From the NCBI RefSeq assembly GCF_014206975.1, contig NZ_JACHOU010000013.1, forward strand, positions 1 to 64,000: a DNA stretch of 64,000 nucleotides, given 5' to 3'. This DNA is from Aminobacter aganoensis (GTDB taxonomy: Bacteria; Pseudomonadota; Alphaproteobacteria; Rhizobiales; Rhizobiaceae). Both the position numbers and the translations under genes were made by a program. The notes below the pieces were generated by a model. That model was not told the origin of the DNA. It saw only the letters and a list, made by a program, of their open reading frames with translations, and did no database searches. Of this stretch, positions 18,469 through 26,811 are shown in pieces. Positions within the stretch are counted from its first letter, which is position 1, and the number at the start of each line of letters is the position of its first letter.

Positions 18469-19653
18469 ATGAGCGACCTTAATGATCAGCTTACGCCGGA
18501 ACAGCTTGGCGACCGCATACGAGTTGCGCGCGAGAATGCGAGCAAGACCCAGGCCAACGCTGCAGAGGCCATCGGCGTTGCCCGCACTACCTTGGTCGCG
18601 ATGGAGAAGGGCGTCCGTCGTGTAAAAATCAGCGAACTGCAGCAATTGGCGCGCCTGTACGGAACGAGTGCGAACGCCTTATTGCGCAAGGAAGCAGTGC
18701 ATGTCGAACTGGCGCCTAAGTTTCGCAAATTGGCAAACAATGAGGAGCAATCCGTCGCGCAGGCAGCAGAGCTAATGGCGCAACTTGTACGTGCGGAAGT
18801 CGAACTTGAGAGCCTGCTGGGTATCGAGCGCGTCCACAACCTGCCACCCGAGAGACGTATCCTCCTTGGTGATGTTCGCCAACAGGCAGAACAGCATGCT
18901 TTGGATCTCCGCCATTGGCTCGGTCTTGGGCTGTCGCCGATTGTAGACATTGTCTCCATCCTAGAAATGCAGATGGGTGTCCGTGTCTACGTCCGGCGGC
19001 TGGCAGCAAAGATCTCTGGTTTGTTTGCATACGATGAGAAAGTAGGCGCGTGCATCCTACTGAACGCGAACCATCCACTTGATCGGCGCACTCAGACGGC
19101 CGCCCACGAGCTCGGGCACCTGGTAGCCACCCGCATGGACGTTGAGGTGTCCGAGATTGACGAACTTGAGAATTCTCGAGAGGAAAAATACGCAAATGCG
19201 TTTGCCCGGGGTTTCTTGACGCCGGCGCAGGCCGTCCGTCAAAAATTCGCCGAAGTGACGGCGGGTGCAACGAGTCTAACTCGCCGCCACGTGATCGTCC
19301 TGGCTCATTTCTTTCACGTTTCTCGGGAGGCGATTGTTCGGCGCCTTGAGGAATTGCAGCTGACCAAGAAAGGTACTTGGGATTGGTTTGTCGCCAATGG
19401 AAGCATAACTGACGAGCAGGCTCGTCAAGTGCTTGGGGAGGCATTTAGGCGTGACCCTCTCAAAGATGAAGCTGCTCTGCCCGTTTCGCTTAAGGCCAGC
19501 TTGATGGCGAACCAGGCCGCCAAACGCGGCCTTCTTAGCGAAGGCCAAATTGCTAGGCTCCTTCATCTGGACCGGGTACAGGTGCGTGATATTCTGAGCG
19601 ACATTGACGCCGAGGAAAGCGGGGCCAATGCGGCAACCTCAATCCTTCGGTGA
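18469..19653 (+). CDS. XRE helix-turn-helix + ImmA/IrrE metallopeptidase
   Basis: A 394-residue protein. The N-terminal XRE domain (about 10-65) reads LGDRIRVARENASKTQAN and GVARTTLVAMEKGVRRV. A helical linker follows, then an ImmA/IrrE (COG2856-like) peptidase domain with zinc motif AAHELGHLVATR at about 211-222 and a downstream Glu-rich helix (EEKYANAFARGFL). Such proteins cleave or relieve a repressor after a stress signal and often act with toxins. I chose the ATG at 18469, five bases after the QueC-like stop, because the longer frame only adds overlap. The C-terminal 130 residues (WDWFVANGSITDEQARQVL) are extra. Confidence 0.85.
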   Translation: MSDLNDQLTPEQLGDRIRVARENASKTQANAAEAIGVARTTLVAMEKGVRRVKISELQQLARLYGTSANALLRKEAVHVELAPKFRKLANNEEQSVAQAAELMAQLVRAEVELESLLGIERVHNLPPERRILLGDVRQQAEQHALDLRHWLGLGLSPIVDIVSILEMQMGVRVYVRRLAAKISGLFAYDEKVGACILLNANHPLDRRTQTAAHELGHLVATRMDVEVSEIDELENSREEKYANAFARGFLTPAQAVRQKFAEVTAGATSLTRRHVIVLAHFFHVSREAIVRRLEELQLTKKGTWDWFVANGSITDEQARQVLGEAFRRDPLKDEAALPVSLKASLMANQAAKRGLLSEGQIARLLHLDRVQVRDILSDIDAEESGANAATSILR

Positions 19654-20245
19654 GACTGTGCCGCCTCTAGTGGTGGTTGATACCAGTGTCGTGATCAACC
19701 TCAACGCAACAGGCAGAGCGAACGATATAGTCCGCGCATTTGGTGTCACCCTATGCGCAAGTGGCGTAGTCCGGGATGAACTCTTTCTCGATCGATTGAA
19801 TGGCAGGGACGACGCAGGCTTGGCGCAACTGCTCGTCAAGGATGGGCTCTTGGAATTCCTGCCGTTTGACGTTGAGAGCGAGTCGTTGTTCGAAAGCTTG
19901 GTTGCCGGACCCGCAGAGAAAACACTCGACGATGGCGAGGCTGCAACACTTGCCCTTGCAGCCGCGTGGAGTGGCGTGGCGATAATTGACGAGCGTAAGG
20001 CAATCAAGATTGCTGGCGATCGGTTTCCGGATCTCCAATTGAGGACGACTGCCGACATTCTGCGCTCAGATCGAGTTTTTGCCGCTCTTGGTCGGGCCGA
20101 GGTCGCCGAAGCTGTATTCAACGGGCTTAAGGAAGCTCGGATGGCGGTACCCGCGTTCCATCACGACTGGTTGGTAGGATTGTTGGGTGAACGCATTGTC
20201 GAGTGCCGTAGCCTGCCGGCCGCTCTTCGGCAGATTTTTGAGTAA
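19628..20245 (+). CDS. PIN-domain (DUF3368-like) ribonuclease
   Basis: A 205-residue PIN-fold protein. The first catalytic aspartate is in VVVDTSVVINL (about residue 17), an acidic residue in VVRDELF, then LDDGEAATLALA, and a last aspartate in VAIIDERKAIKIA. This series matches PIN/DUF3368 nucleases, typically toxins that cut RNA. The ATG at 19628 lies inside the 3' end of the XRE-ImmA gene (26-base overlap); a start at 19604 is also possible. Overlap with an XRE-ImmA gene is a known toxin-antitoxin arrangement; the addition of a QueC-like enzyme is what is unusual here. Confidence 0.8.
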   Translation: MRQPQSFGETVPPLVVVDTSVVINLNATGRANDIVRAFGVTLCASGVVRDELFLDRLNGRDDAGLAQLLVKDGLLEFLPFDVESESLFESLVAGPAEKTLDDGEAATLALAAAWSGVAIIDERKAIKIAGDRFPDLQLRTTADILRSDRVFAALGRAEVAEAVFNGLKEARMAVPAFHHDWLVGLLGERIVECRSLPAALRQIFE

Positions 20246-20869
20246 TGCGATATCAGCGTGAGCCCAGGGCCCAAGTGAGTTTATCCTCGCCCTGCACTAG
20301 TTGATGCGCCTCAGCTGGGAGGGGGAGTGCCCTCGCACAGCCGCAATCTCTCCCAGTGCGCGACGACCTAGTCGGGCTCGTAGATGATTGTGACCTGGAA
20401 TGACTGGCCGGCATGGAAGCTCGGGTAACTGCGGCGACATCCTTACGATCTCTCATTGCGCATTGCGCATTGCGCATTGCGCATTACGCCGCGCCGTCAG
20501 TCTAGTTCGATCCGGGCTAGTTCATGCCAAACAAAATAGCCGGATGCGAGGCTGCGCATTGAAGTCAAGATAGCGGCATGGGGGCTCGGCCTCGCCGGCC
20601 TGTGGCCAATGTTCGCCAGTACACGATACCCGATGTGAGTCCCGCTGCCCCACCGTCGGATGCCGCATATCGCAGGTAAGAACGGTGTCGTTTTGGCTAT
20701 GGCGGGACCGGCTGCGAGGCAGGAGTAGGGAGGACTGTTTCGAACGTAGCAAAAGCGTCTTTTAAACGCGCAGTGCAGTATACCCACCACCACCACTCAA
20801 CCAGGCCCACCATGTAGCCTTACAGCATGTACATACTCCCAATGCCCACATTGCCCCGGTTTAGTGTGT
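20246..20869. other. Gene-free spacer with short tandem repeat
   Basis: About 620 bases between converging genes. The only structure seen is the seven-base tandem repeat at 20454-20488. Short frames have no ribosome-binding site. Confidence 0.5.
20454..20488. repeat. Tandem CATTGCG repeat, five copies
   Basis: Four perfect copies and one variant copy (CATTACG) of a seven-base unit, head to tail. It is too short-unit for CRISPR. It could be an iteron-like or slippage-generated repeat near the Rep gene. Confidence 0.8.
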
Positions 20870-21757
20870 TCATGCACTATGCCTCGTTCGTAGCCTCAGA
20901 CCGCCACGGGTTTGCATGATGCCCGAGAGGAACACTCGATCACGAGGGCATTGCTTCAACAGCCAGAGATCGAATTCGAGCTGTGCCGATTCCGGCAGTT
21001 TGAAGGGCAGCCGGCCTTGGTTGCCGCGAAAGTCGGTGCTGACCTCCCGCGTGTCGACATTGATCTTGGTCGCATAGGAAACGGCGTTCGCAAGCTCGGT
21101 GATCTCATCGATCACGATAGTGCGAACTCGAGTGCCGTTCGGATTGACGGGCGCAGTACGACATCGCGGCCTCATCGTGTCGCGAACCTCCTTCCGTGAA
21201 ACGTCGACCGCGACGATAAGGTGAGCGTGCGGTGTCCACAATTCAACGCCATTCGGGTATCGGTCGAGGGAGACATGAACGCCACCGACAGCCAAGGCAT
21301 TTGACCACTCGGAACTGTCGCCGTTTCGCATGCGGCGTCGCAGCGACTGAAACAGTCCGTCGACCGAAATCGACGCGAGGTTACCCGGCTGCCGGAAGTA
21401 GTGGGGATCGATGAGGTGGATGAAGTACATCGGCACCGCCGCGGTCTGTATGAGTTCGGTCGCTTCGAGAACTAGCTTGTTGATCCCACGGCGCTCTCCG
21501 AAGACACATGCAGCGCTGCACGTGTCATTAGGGCATGGACCGCCATCACAATGCTTCAAATGGCGCCACTCGTACTGAGGCACTTTGTTTCGCGCCAGCC
21601 GAGCAAGTCGGGCGATATGCCTGTGATACAGCGCTTCTGGCGTTTCGAGTTGCTGGACGTTCATCGACGTCAATGCTTCCACGACGCTCATCGCCTCCTC
21701 GTCGTAGTCGACCTGAACTCCTGGCATTCCAAAGGAGCGGTGAGGCAGCTTAACCAT
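20870..21757 (-). CDS. HUH-type replication initiation protein
   Basis: A 295-residue protein with the three Rep motifs in order: MYFIHLIDPHYF (motif 1-like), TPHAHLIVAVD (the HUH pair, at about 175) and VSYATKIN (Tyr/Lys of motif 3, at about 226). An N-terminal cysteine set (HCDGGPCPNDTCSAACVFG) looks like a zinc site. Such enzymes nick and start rolling-circle replication of plasmids, phages and some integrative elements. The start at 21757 (MVKLPHRSF) overlaps the upstream excisionase-like gene by eight bases, so the pair is an operon. In an integrated island it suggests replication after excision. Confidence 0.7.
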   Translation of the reverse strand: MVKLPHRSFGMPGVQVDYDEEAMSVVEALTSMNVQQLETPEALYHRHIARLARLARNKVPQYEWRHLKHCDGGPCPNDTCSAACVFGERRGINKLVLEATELIQTAAVPMYFIHLIDPHYFRQPGNLASISVDGLFQSLRRRMRNGDSSEWSNALAVGGVHVSLDRYPNGVELWTPHAHLIVAVDVSRKEVRDTMRPRCRTAPVNPNGTRVRTIVIDEITELANAVSYATKINVDTREVSTDFRGNQGRLPFKLPESAQLEFDLWLLKQCPRDRVFLSGIMQTRGGLRLRTRHSA

Positions 21758-21977
21758 GGCTGGCGCCGCCCTTCGGTTCGCTGGTGCTGGAAACGACGCG
21801 GGCGTTTCCCCAATCAATGACGTCTGACAGGCGATAACGTACAGAGCGGCCGAAGCGGCAGAACGGTACGCCGCCGCCGATAATGCGCTGGTTACGTATT
21901 GTCTTGACCGAGCGTTGCTGGCGCTCGGCGAGCTGGTGCTCGTTCAAAAAGATCTGATTGAGTTCGGGATTGGACAC
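21750..21977 (-). CDS. Excisionase-like helix-turn-helix protein
   Basis: A 75-residue protein with a MerR/AlpA-like winged helix: FLNEHQLAERQQRSVKTIRN followed by GVPFCRFGRSVRYRLSDVIDW, the usual Xis/AlpA pattern ending in a 'wing' and Trp. A GTG start at 21977 with GGAGG five bases before it is better than the upstream TTG. It probably binds attachment-site DNA to direct excision and/or controls the overlapping rep gene. Confidence 0.75.
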   Translation of the reverse strand: MSNPELNQIFLNEHQLAERQQRSVKTIRNQRIIGGGVPFCRFGRSVRYRLSDVIDWGNARVVSSTSEPKGGASHG

Positions 21978-22128
21978 GCGGTCCTCCAAGGGGTGGGTTC
22001 AGTTACCCAGGCCTTTACGGAGGTCGGCACTTTTCCCCGGCGCCGTGAAATATGGGCGCTCTGCCACTTGAAAACGTCGATGCGAGCACACAACTGTTGT
22101 AGAACAATAATTTTGGTGGGAGGCCGGG

Positions 22129-22995
22129 GTGAAGGATTTTGACTTTGACGAGGTTGAGGAGGGCTCGCCCACCGCGAGGCCCCAGATGCTTTCGCCCAAA
22201 GACAGGCGGCTGAAACGGGCGCGCAAGGTAATGGTTGGCCCTAGAGCGCGGCGGCCACGAGGCGCCGTGGCGGCCGTTCCCTACGATCTGCCCGAGGCAT
22301 TCGACGAGAGCCTGCAGCGGAGCGCGATGGACCTAGTTCGTCCTATGCTTCATGGGCACGAGGATATGCATTCGGACGGGCTGGTGCCGGCGTTGGTGGA
22401 TAACGTCGCGAAACTGGCGCGGCTGAGCCATCGCGCCCATCTAAAGGCGATTGCAAGTGCCTACGCATTTTTCATTCTAGATAACTATCTTGGGCACAAG
22501 CTGAGCATCGCGCTGGAGGAGCGGTTCAAGGTCACTCGTGTTGTTCGGAAGAACTACGACCCGATCAGGTTCTACCTTGAGCGGATCATATCGTATGACG
22601 GCAAGGCGGGGCGGGCGGACAAGGGGCGCGCCGATGCCCTATATGCGCGTGATGCCCGCGCGATCCGGCATCTAATTTCGATAAGCGTGGGCCCTGCGGA
22701 GTTGGTCGAAAAGGCCAAGGAAAAGGGGCACGGGCTAGATGCTTGGAGCCGCAGTCCGAAAACGGCGTCTGTCAAATCTCGCGGTCGGCCAGCAGTTTCC
22801 TCTGTCGCTCATTCGATCGCCACCGTCGGCGAGTATTCGGTCGCGCTGACAGCGGGCGGAAAACCAGTGAAATTGACAGCAGAGCAGTTGGACGTGTTGC
22901 AGGGCACTCTCGTAATGTTCCTCGAAATGGTCGACCTTCTATCACCAGCTGAACGACGTGATGCTGGCTTTTCCCCGCGGTCGCAGTCCTTCTAA
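22129..22995 (+). CDS. Uncharacterised 288-aa protein
   Basis: Not recognised. The start is GTG with GGGAGG five bases before it. A basic N-terminal stretch (KDRRLKRARKVMVGPRARRPRG) is followed by a helical region (about 70-175) and a C-terminal helix pair (about 250-280). No membrane segment or signal peptide. It is divergent from the excisionase/rep pair, so it may be a replication or maintenance partner; this is position-based inference. Confidence 0.65.
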   Translation: MKDFDFDEVEEGSPTARPQMLSPKDRRLKRARKVMVGPRARRPRGAVAAVPYDLPEAFDESLQRSAMDLVRPMLHGHEDMHSDGLVPALVDNVAKLARLSHRAHLKAIASAYAFFILDNYLGHKLSIALEERFKVTRVVRKNYDPIRFYLERIISYDGKAGRADKGRADALYARDARAIRHLISISVGPAELVEKAKEKGHGLDAWSRSPKTASVKSRGRPAVSSVAHSIATVGEYSVALTAGGKPVKLTAEQLDVLQGTLVMFLEMVDLLSPAERRDAGFSPRSQSF

Positions 22996-23255
22996 TCGTC
23001 CAGTCAGCCAAATCAGCGTAGCCGGCGAAGAGCCTCGCTTGAAGGCGCTCAATCGATGAGCTTCGACATTCCTTCGCGATAAATCTGCCAGTTCGCGGAC
23101 CTCCAACTTCACGGGCCTTGCCACAAGGAGCATCCCCGTACCTGGGTCTTGTACGGACCGGAAAGCCTTATGACCTTCCACCCGATGTTCAGCAGCCAGC
23201 GTCCCGTAAAGGGGCGGGTGGCCACGATGTGCCATGCGCTAAAATGGAGATCAAA

Positions 23256-23720
23256 GTGACGCTTATCAGCGATCAAAGACAGCTGACCTATTGGCTGGCC
23301 GACCGAGCAATTTCTTCGAGGGGGCTCATCCGTCTCCCTCAGGAGATGGTCGACAAATTTGGAAGAATGATAGAATCAACGGCGAAAGCAAAATTATGGA
23401 AATTTTCCTTCAAACTTGATGAGTGGAAATGCTTGCTAACGTTAGATTATGAAAACGATGACGTTCAAATTGGTTCAAAGGTGCATATCATAATGCTGTA
23501 TCTGCTCATGTGTCATCGCATGAAGACAGGTTTCAGATCACAGGATGTGATCAGAGTGTTGATCGAGCAATGTTTGGAAAAAGACAAAGACGTGTATTTT
23601 TTGCAGGATGGACGTTTCACCCGAATGCAGTCAACTTGGGAGTTTTTCCGCATCAATGGTGTGCAAATTGACGTTAAACTCAAGATAAAATCTTATGAGC
23701 TGTTTGCGGAGAGAAGCTAA
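23256..23720 (+). CDS. Unknown-family paralogue 1
   Basis: A 154-residue protein of unknown function, first of three diverged tandem relatives (next at 23856 and 24533). Shared marks are an N-terminal LISDQRQLTYWLADRAI (compare ITKKQELIAWLAEQVV and ITSRADLVYWLKNEI), a central VQ- segment, and a C-terminal TWEFFRINGVQIDVKL (compare TVKFYRDHGFSIKVNL). GTG at 23256 has GGAG six bases before it; ATG at 23244 is possible. It is AT-rich relative to neighbours. Confidence 0.65.
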   Translation: MTLISDQRQLTYWLADRAISSRGLIRLPQEMVDKFGRMIESTAKAKLWKFSFKLDEWKCLLTLDYENDDVQIGSKVHIIMLYLLMCHRMKTGFRSQDVIRVLIEQCLEKDKDVYFLQDGRFTRMQSTWEFFRINGVQIDVKLKIKSYELFAERS

Positions 23721-23855
23721 TTTTCGAACTTATTGCGATTTGGCGCGACGTTTGCCATCTACATAAGCTCCTCTCTGCGTAAAGGGCTGATACACGGCCA
23801 CCTGTTTTCGTCGAATTCAGGTGTCGCCGTGGATCAGAATGATGGAAAAATCCTC

Positions 23856-24295
23856 ATGACCGTACGCGTGATTACGAAGAAGCAGGAACTGATAGCTTGG
23901 CTCGCAGAGCAGGTTGTCCGTGCCGAACCACAGATCGAAACGTCAACTGCCTTGATCGGCATATTCGACGACATCATCAGATCGTTCCAGAAATATTCGA
24001 TGCTACACCCGTGGGCGATCGGGAGTGAGTTTTTTTGCATATCCTACATTTTGTCGGGAAGCCGAGCAAAACCGTACAATGCAATGCAACCTTGGACTCA
24101 TTGATTAGCGAGTTGTACATGGAGCCGTTCGGTTTCGACCGTCCTACGAGCCTTCGGGAGTTTGTTGAGGCGGCGGCAGAGCATGCCAAGATCAAGAACG
24201 GAATTCGGCTCGAACGTACCGGAAAAGACTGGCATGCCATTTCTTCCAAGAAGTTGATGCTGTCGCGCAACGTGAAGTTCAATATAAATATATAG
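23856..24295 (+). pseudogene. Unknown-family paralogue 2, frameshifted at a T7 run
   Basis: The first part (MTVRVITKKQELIAWLAEQVV...) reads in one frame up to GSEFF. The rest (...FVGKPSKTVQCN to NVKFNINI) reads in another frame. The break is at seven T's (24030-24036). Adding one T gives SEFFLHILHFVGKPSKTVQCN, exactly as long as the matching segment of paralogue 3, SDFLGLTFEEIAFKSEHVQCN, with shared S, F and VQCN. So the gene is intact but for one base: mutation, slippage-expressed gene, or sequencing error. Function unknown. Confidence 0.7.
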
Positions 24296-24532
24296 TCTCG
24301 AGCACCGGGCTTGACGCCCGATTGCTATGAGTGACCGTGGGAACGACTCGCCGGCACTCTGAAGCGCTGAGAACTTCTTCAGCGGCAATTCTTCACTCAG
24401 GTGTTGAGCTCTCCTGCTGTCGACCAGCGGGAGAGCTTGCGGTGCGCGGCTATCTCACGCCCAAAGCTATCGAGGCGATGACCGCATCCCGTTTTAACTA
24501 GAATTCGGATATGTAAATAGAAGGAAAGATTC

Positions 24533-25024
24533 ATGGCTGCCATGTCTTCGAACACAAAGAGAATGATTACATCTCGTGCTGATCTCGTATATTGGTTGAA
24601 AAATGAGATCCGAAATCATGGAACTCCGTTGCCGATTGCGAAGGGCCTTGTAGAGACATTTGAGGTCCTCGCCGGCGAGTTTGCCAACGGCAAATTGCCT
24701 GCTTGGAGTGACTTTCTTGGGTTGACCTTTGAGGAGATCGCTTTCAAATCGGAGCATGTCCAATGCAACCCAGCGATTGGACGCTTCATTGGAAGCATGT
24801 TCTCGAGGTCGATATCGACTAGTCGGCCCCTTAGCGCAGAGTATTTCATAAGGGCTGCATGCCGCGAGCCGGGCATCGAAGCTGAGGTAAAATTACTCCA
24901 GTTGGCAAAGTACACTTCAGTGCGCAGCACGGTGAAATTCTACCGAGATCACGGCTTCTCCATCAAAGTGAACCTCGGCCGCGATCCCCACGGAGAACAT
25001 GCGCTGTCACGTGATCTCTATTGA
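24533..25024 (+). CDS. Unknown-family paralogue 3
   Basis: A 163-residue soluble protein, intact third member of the local family. It has MITSRADLVYWLKNEI at the N-terminus, HVQCNPAIGRFIGSMF in the middle and TVKFYRDHGFSIKVNL near the end. GGAAAG precedes the ATG. No known domain recognised. Tandem repetition with strong divergence is seen for immunity, antitoxin or anti-defence families, but nothing in the sequence proves such a role. Confidence 0.65.
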   Translation: MAAMSSNTKRMITSRADLVYWLKNEIRNHGTPLPIAKGLVETFEVLAGEFANGKLPAWSDFLGLTFEEIAFKSEHVQCNPAIGRFIGSMFSRSISTSRPLSAEYFIRAACREPGIEAEVKLLQLAKYTSVRSTVKFYRDHGFSIKVNLGRDPHGEHALSRDLY

Positions 25025-25275
25025 TCCTATCAGCGCAGTCCACGTCTGGCGAGGCGAACGCTTCGAGACAGTTGTCATAACGTCGATGTTGCGTATGGCT
25101 TGACAAGAGGAAAATATACCTATATATTGGGGGGGTGTTCGGATGGCGATTTGGCAATACCGGGCATGGTTGGCGGGCGTAATGAGCATGAAGGCAATCG
25201 CAGGTTTCAAGCAGCAACCGCTGCCAAACGAGTGCCATCGGCGAAACCACCGATACCATCTGAATGTTCACCATA

Positions 25276-25305
25276 GGGCCCCACTCGGGGCCTTTCTCTT
25301 TTTCA
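25276..25305 (+). terminator. Rho-independent terminator
   Basis: The stem GGCCCC/GGGGCC with an ACTC loop is followed by TTTCTCTTTTT, just before the gene at 25316. The preceding 250 bases hold no gene; an AT-rich stretch with a run of G's at about 25110-25137 may be a promoter. Confidence 0.65.
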
Positions 25306-25315
25306 GGGATGCTTC

Positions 25316-25927
25316 ATGACCCAGCTCACACTCGCACCACTATCGCCTGCCGTTGCGCCTGCCTTGATCCTGCTTGGCCGTGACGATGCCGGAAAGGCCC
25401 ATGCCAGTTGGTTCGACGGCGAGGATGCCGCCCCGGCCAAGGACGCCGCAAGGCTGATGGGCATGGCTGCACTGTCGGTGGAGGGTGACGAGTTGCGCGA
25501 CCTCGCCATCCGGCTGCCCAAGGGCAAGCTGTTCACCAGCGGGAGAGCATTCGTGCCCTTCGTGAAGGGTGAGATTTTCGAGCGGCTGCTCAACCATCTG
25601 CCCGAACCGCTGAAGGTGCGACCGATGATGATCCCGCGGCCCGCCAAGGCCAGCGAGAAGGAGACCGATGGCGGCGTCTCGTCCGATTCCGCGAAGCCGA
25701 TGCCGGAGCGGCCAGCGGCAAGTCGCCCAGAAGATTGGTCGAAGATCGTGGTGGGGTCGCTCGTGCTCGCTCGTGAGGGCAGGGACGACGGCTTTTTCGA
25801 GGCCCGCGTCGTCGAAGTGATCAGCGAAGGCGTCTTCCGGCTGAGCTGGCGCGACTGGCTGGATTATCCACCCTTCACCCGCAAGGCAGAGCAGATCGCG
25901 CTGCTGCACCCCAAGGCATCGGCCTGA
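25316..25927 (+). CDS. Uncharacterised conserved-looking 203-aa protein
   Basis: Not recognised. An N-terminal domain (about 15-105, LILLGRDDAGKAHASWFDGED, KGKLFTSGRAFVPFVKGEIF), a Ser/Pro/Lys-rich linker (about 110-145) and a small beta-rich C-terminal domain (about 146-200, VGSLVLAREGRDDGFFEARV, then WRDWLDYPPFTR). Its stop overlaps the DUF3768 start (TGATG), so the two are one operon. GC-rich, unlike the paralogue genes before it. Confidence 0.7.
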   Translation: MTQLTLAPLSPAVAPALILLGRDDAGKAHASWFDGEDAAPAKDAARLMGMAALSVEGDELRDLAIRLPKGKLFTSGRAFVPFVKGEIFERLLNHLPEPLKVRPMMIPRPAKASEKETDGGVSSDSAKPMPERPAASRPEDWSKIVVGSLVLAREGRDDGFFEARVVEVISEGVFRLSWRDWLDYPPFTRKAEQIALLHPKASA

Positions 25928-26313
25928 TGGAGGCGGCGATGCGCCAGACTGGACGTGATGCAAACCCGGCTGCCGATGCGGCCGGGTCTGTTCGGGTCGC
26001 GACGATCCGCTCGCTCAACGATGCCTTCCGCACAAGTTTCGTCGGCGGCACGGTGATGATGACGGCAGGAGTTGCCGCTCTGCCGGAGATCGAGCGGCGG
26101 GCGCTGCTGCGCGCGGTTCGGGCTTTCGAGGCGTTCGACACCGACAACGATCCGCATGGTGAGCATGACTTCGGCGCTATCGATCAAGACGGCGCCCGCT
26201 ACTTCTGGAAGATCGAATACTACGACATTGACCTCTCTGCTGGATCACCTGACCCGAGCGACCCACAACAGACGCGGCGGGTGCTGACCATCATGCGCGC
26301 CGAGGACTACTGA
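25927..26313 (+). CDS. DUF3768 family protein
   Basis: A 128-residue protein with the family's features: IRSLNDAFRTS, the central FEAFDTDNDPHGEHDFGAI, the aromatic stretch YFWKIEYYDIDL, and the C-terminal RRVLTIMRAEDY. The family is common on alphaproteobacterial plasmids and integrative elements; its function is unknown. Confidence 0.8.
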   Translation: MEAAMRQTGRDANPAADAAGSVRVATIRSLNDAFRTSFVGGTVMMTAGVAALPEIERRALLRAVRAFEAFDTDNDPHGEHDFGAIDQDGARYFWKIEYYDIDLSAGSPDPSDPQQTRRVLTIMRAEDY

Positions 26314-26314
26314 G

Positions 26315-26803
26315 ATGGCAGTACGCGTAATGGACCGGCGTAGACTGCTGCAGGCCGCGTCCGCGCTAGCCCTGTGGCTCGCGATACCTCTGGTTGCCTC
26401 GCGCCGGGCGAGGGCCGAGGCCGGCAGGGCGGCTGTGATGGACTCGACTCCCGACGGTGACTTACTGGCCCTGGCGGATAACACCGAGCCGGTGTCTTCG
26501 GCACTGATGCAGATGATGTGCGCGCACTGCGCGGCGTACTCGGAGCTTGAGCGGATCGGCAAGAGAACCGACGCTGTCGTGCTCGGACATGCTCCGGCAC
26601 TCACTGACTTCGAGCGACTTGACGAGGTCAGTCAGTTCGAACGTGACCTCTTTCTTCGACTGTGTCGGTATCCAGCCAGCAACGATGCCGAGCGGCAGGA
26701 GAAGGCCACATACCTGCTGGCGTTCTGCGACGGTGACGAGTTCGAGCGCGAACATGTTCGAGCGCTGCTTTCATCGATGGGACGGCGCGATGGCCAACTG
26801 TAG
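26315..26803 (+). CDS. Uncharacterised exported protein with twin-arginine-like leader
   Basis: A 162-residue protein. The leader MDRRRLLQAASALALWLAIP (from codon 6) has consecutive arginines followed by a hydrophobic stretch, with a likely cut near ARAEA. The mature part has three cysteines (MMCAHCAAY, LCRYPASN) and no known domain. It starts one base after the DUF3768 stop, so it is the third gene of that operon. Confidence 0.6.
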   Translation: MAVRVMDRRRLLQAASALALWLAIPLVASRRARAEAGRAAVMDSTPDGDLLALADNTEPVSSALMQMMCAHCAAYSELERIGKRTDAVVLGHAPALTDFERLDEVSQFERDLFLRLCRYPASNDAERQEKATYLLAFCDGDEFEREHVRALLSSMGRRDGQL

Positions 26804-26811
26804 TCGTAGGT

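Noticed and set aside
20454-20488. Possible CRISPR-like repeats
   Set aside because: Unit of only seven bases with no spacers; no cas genes in the window.
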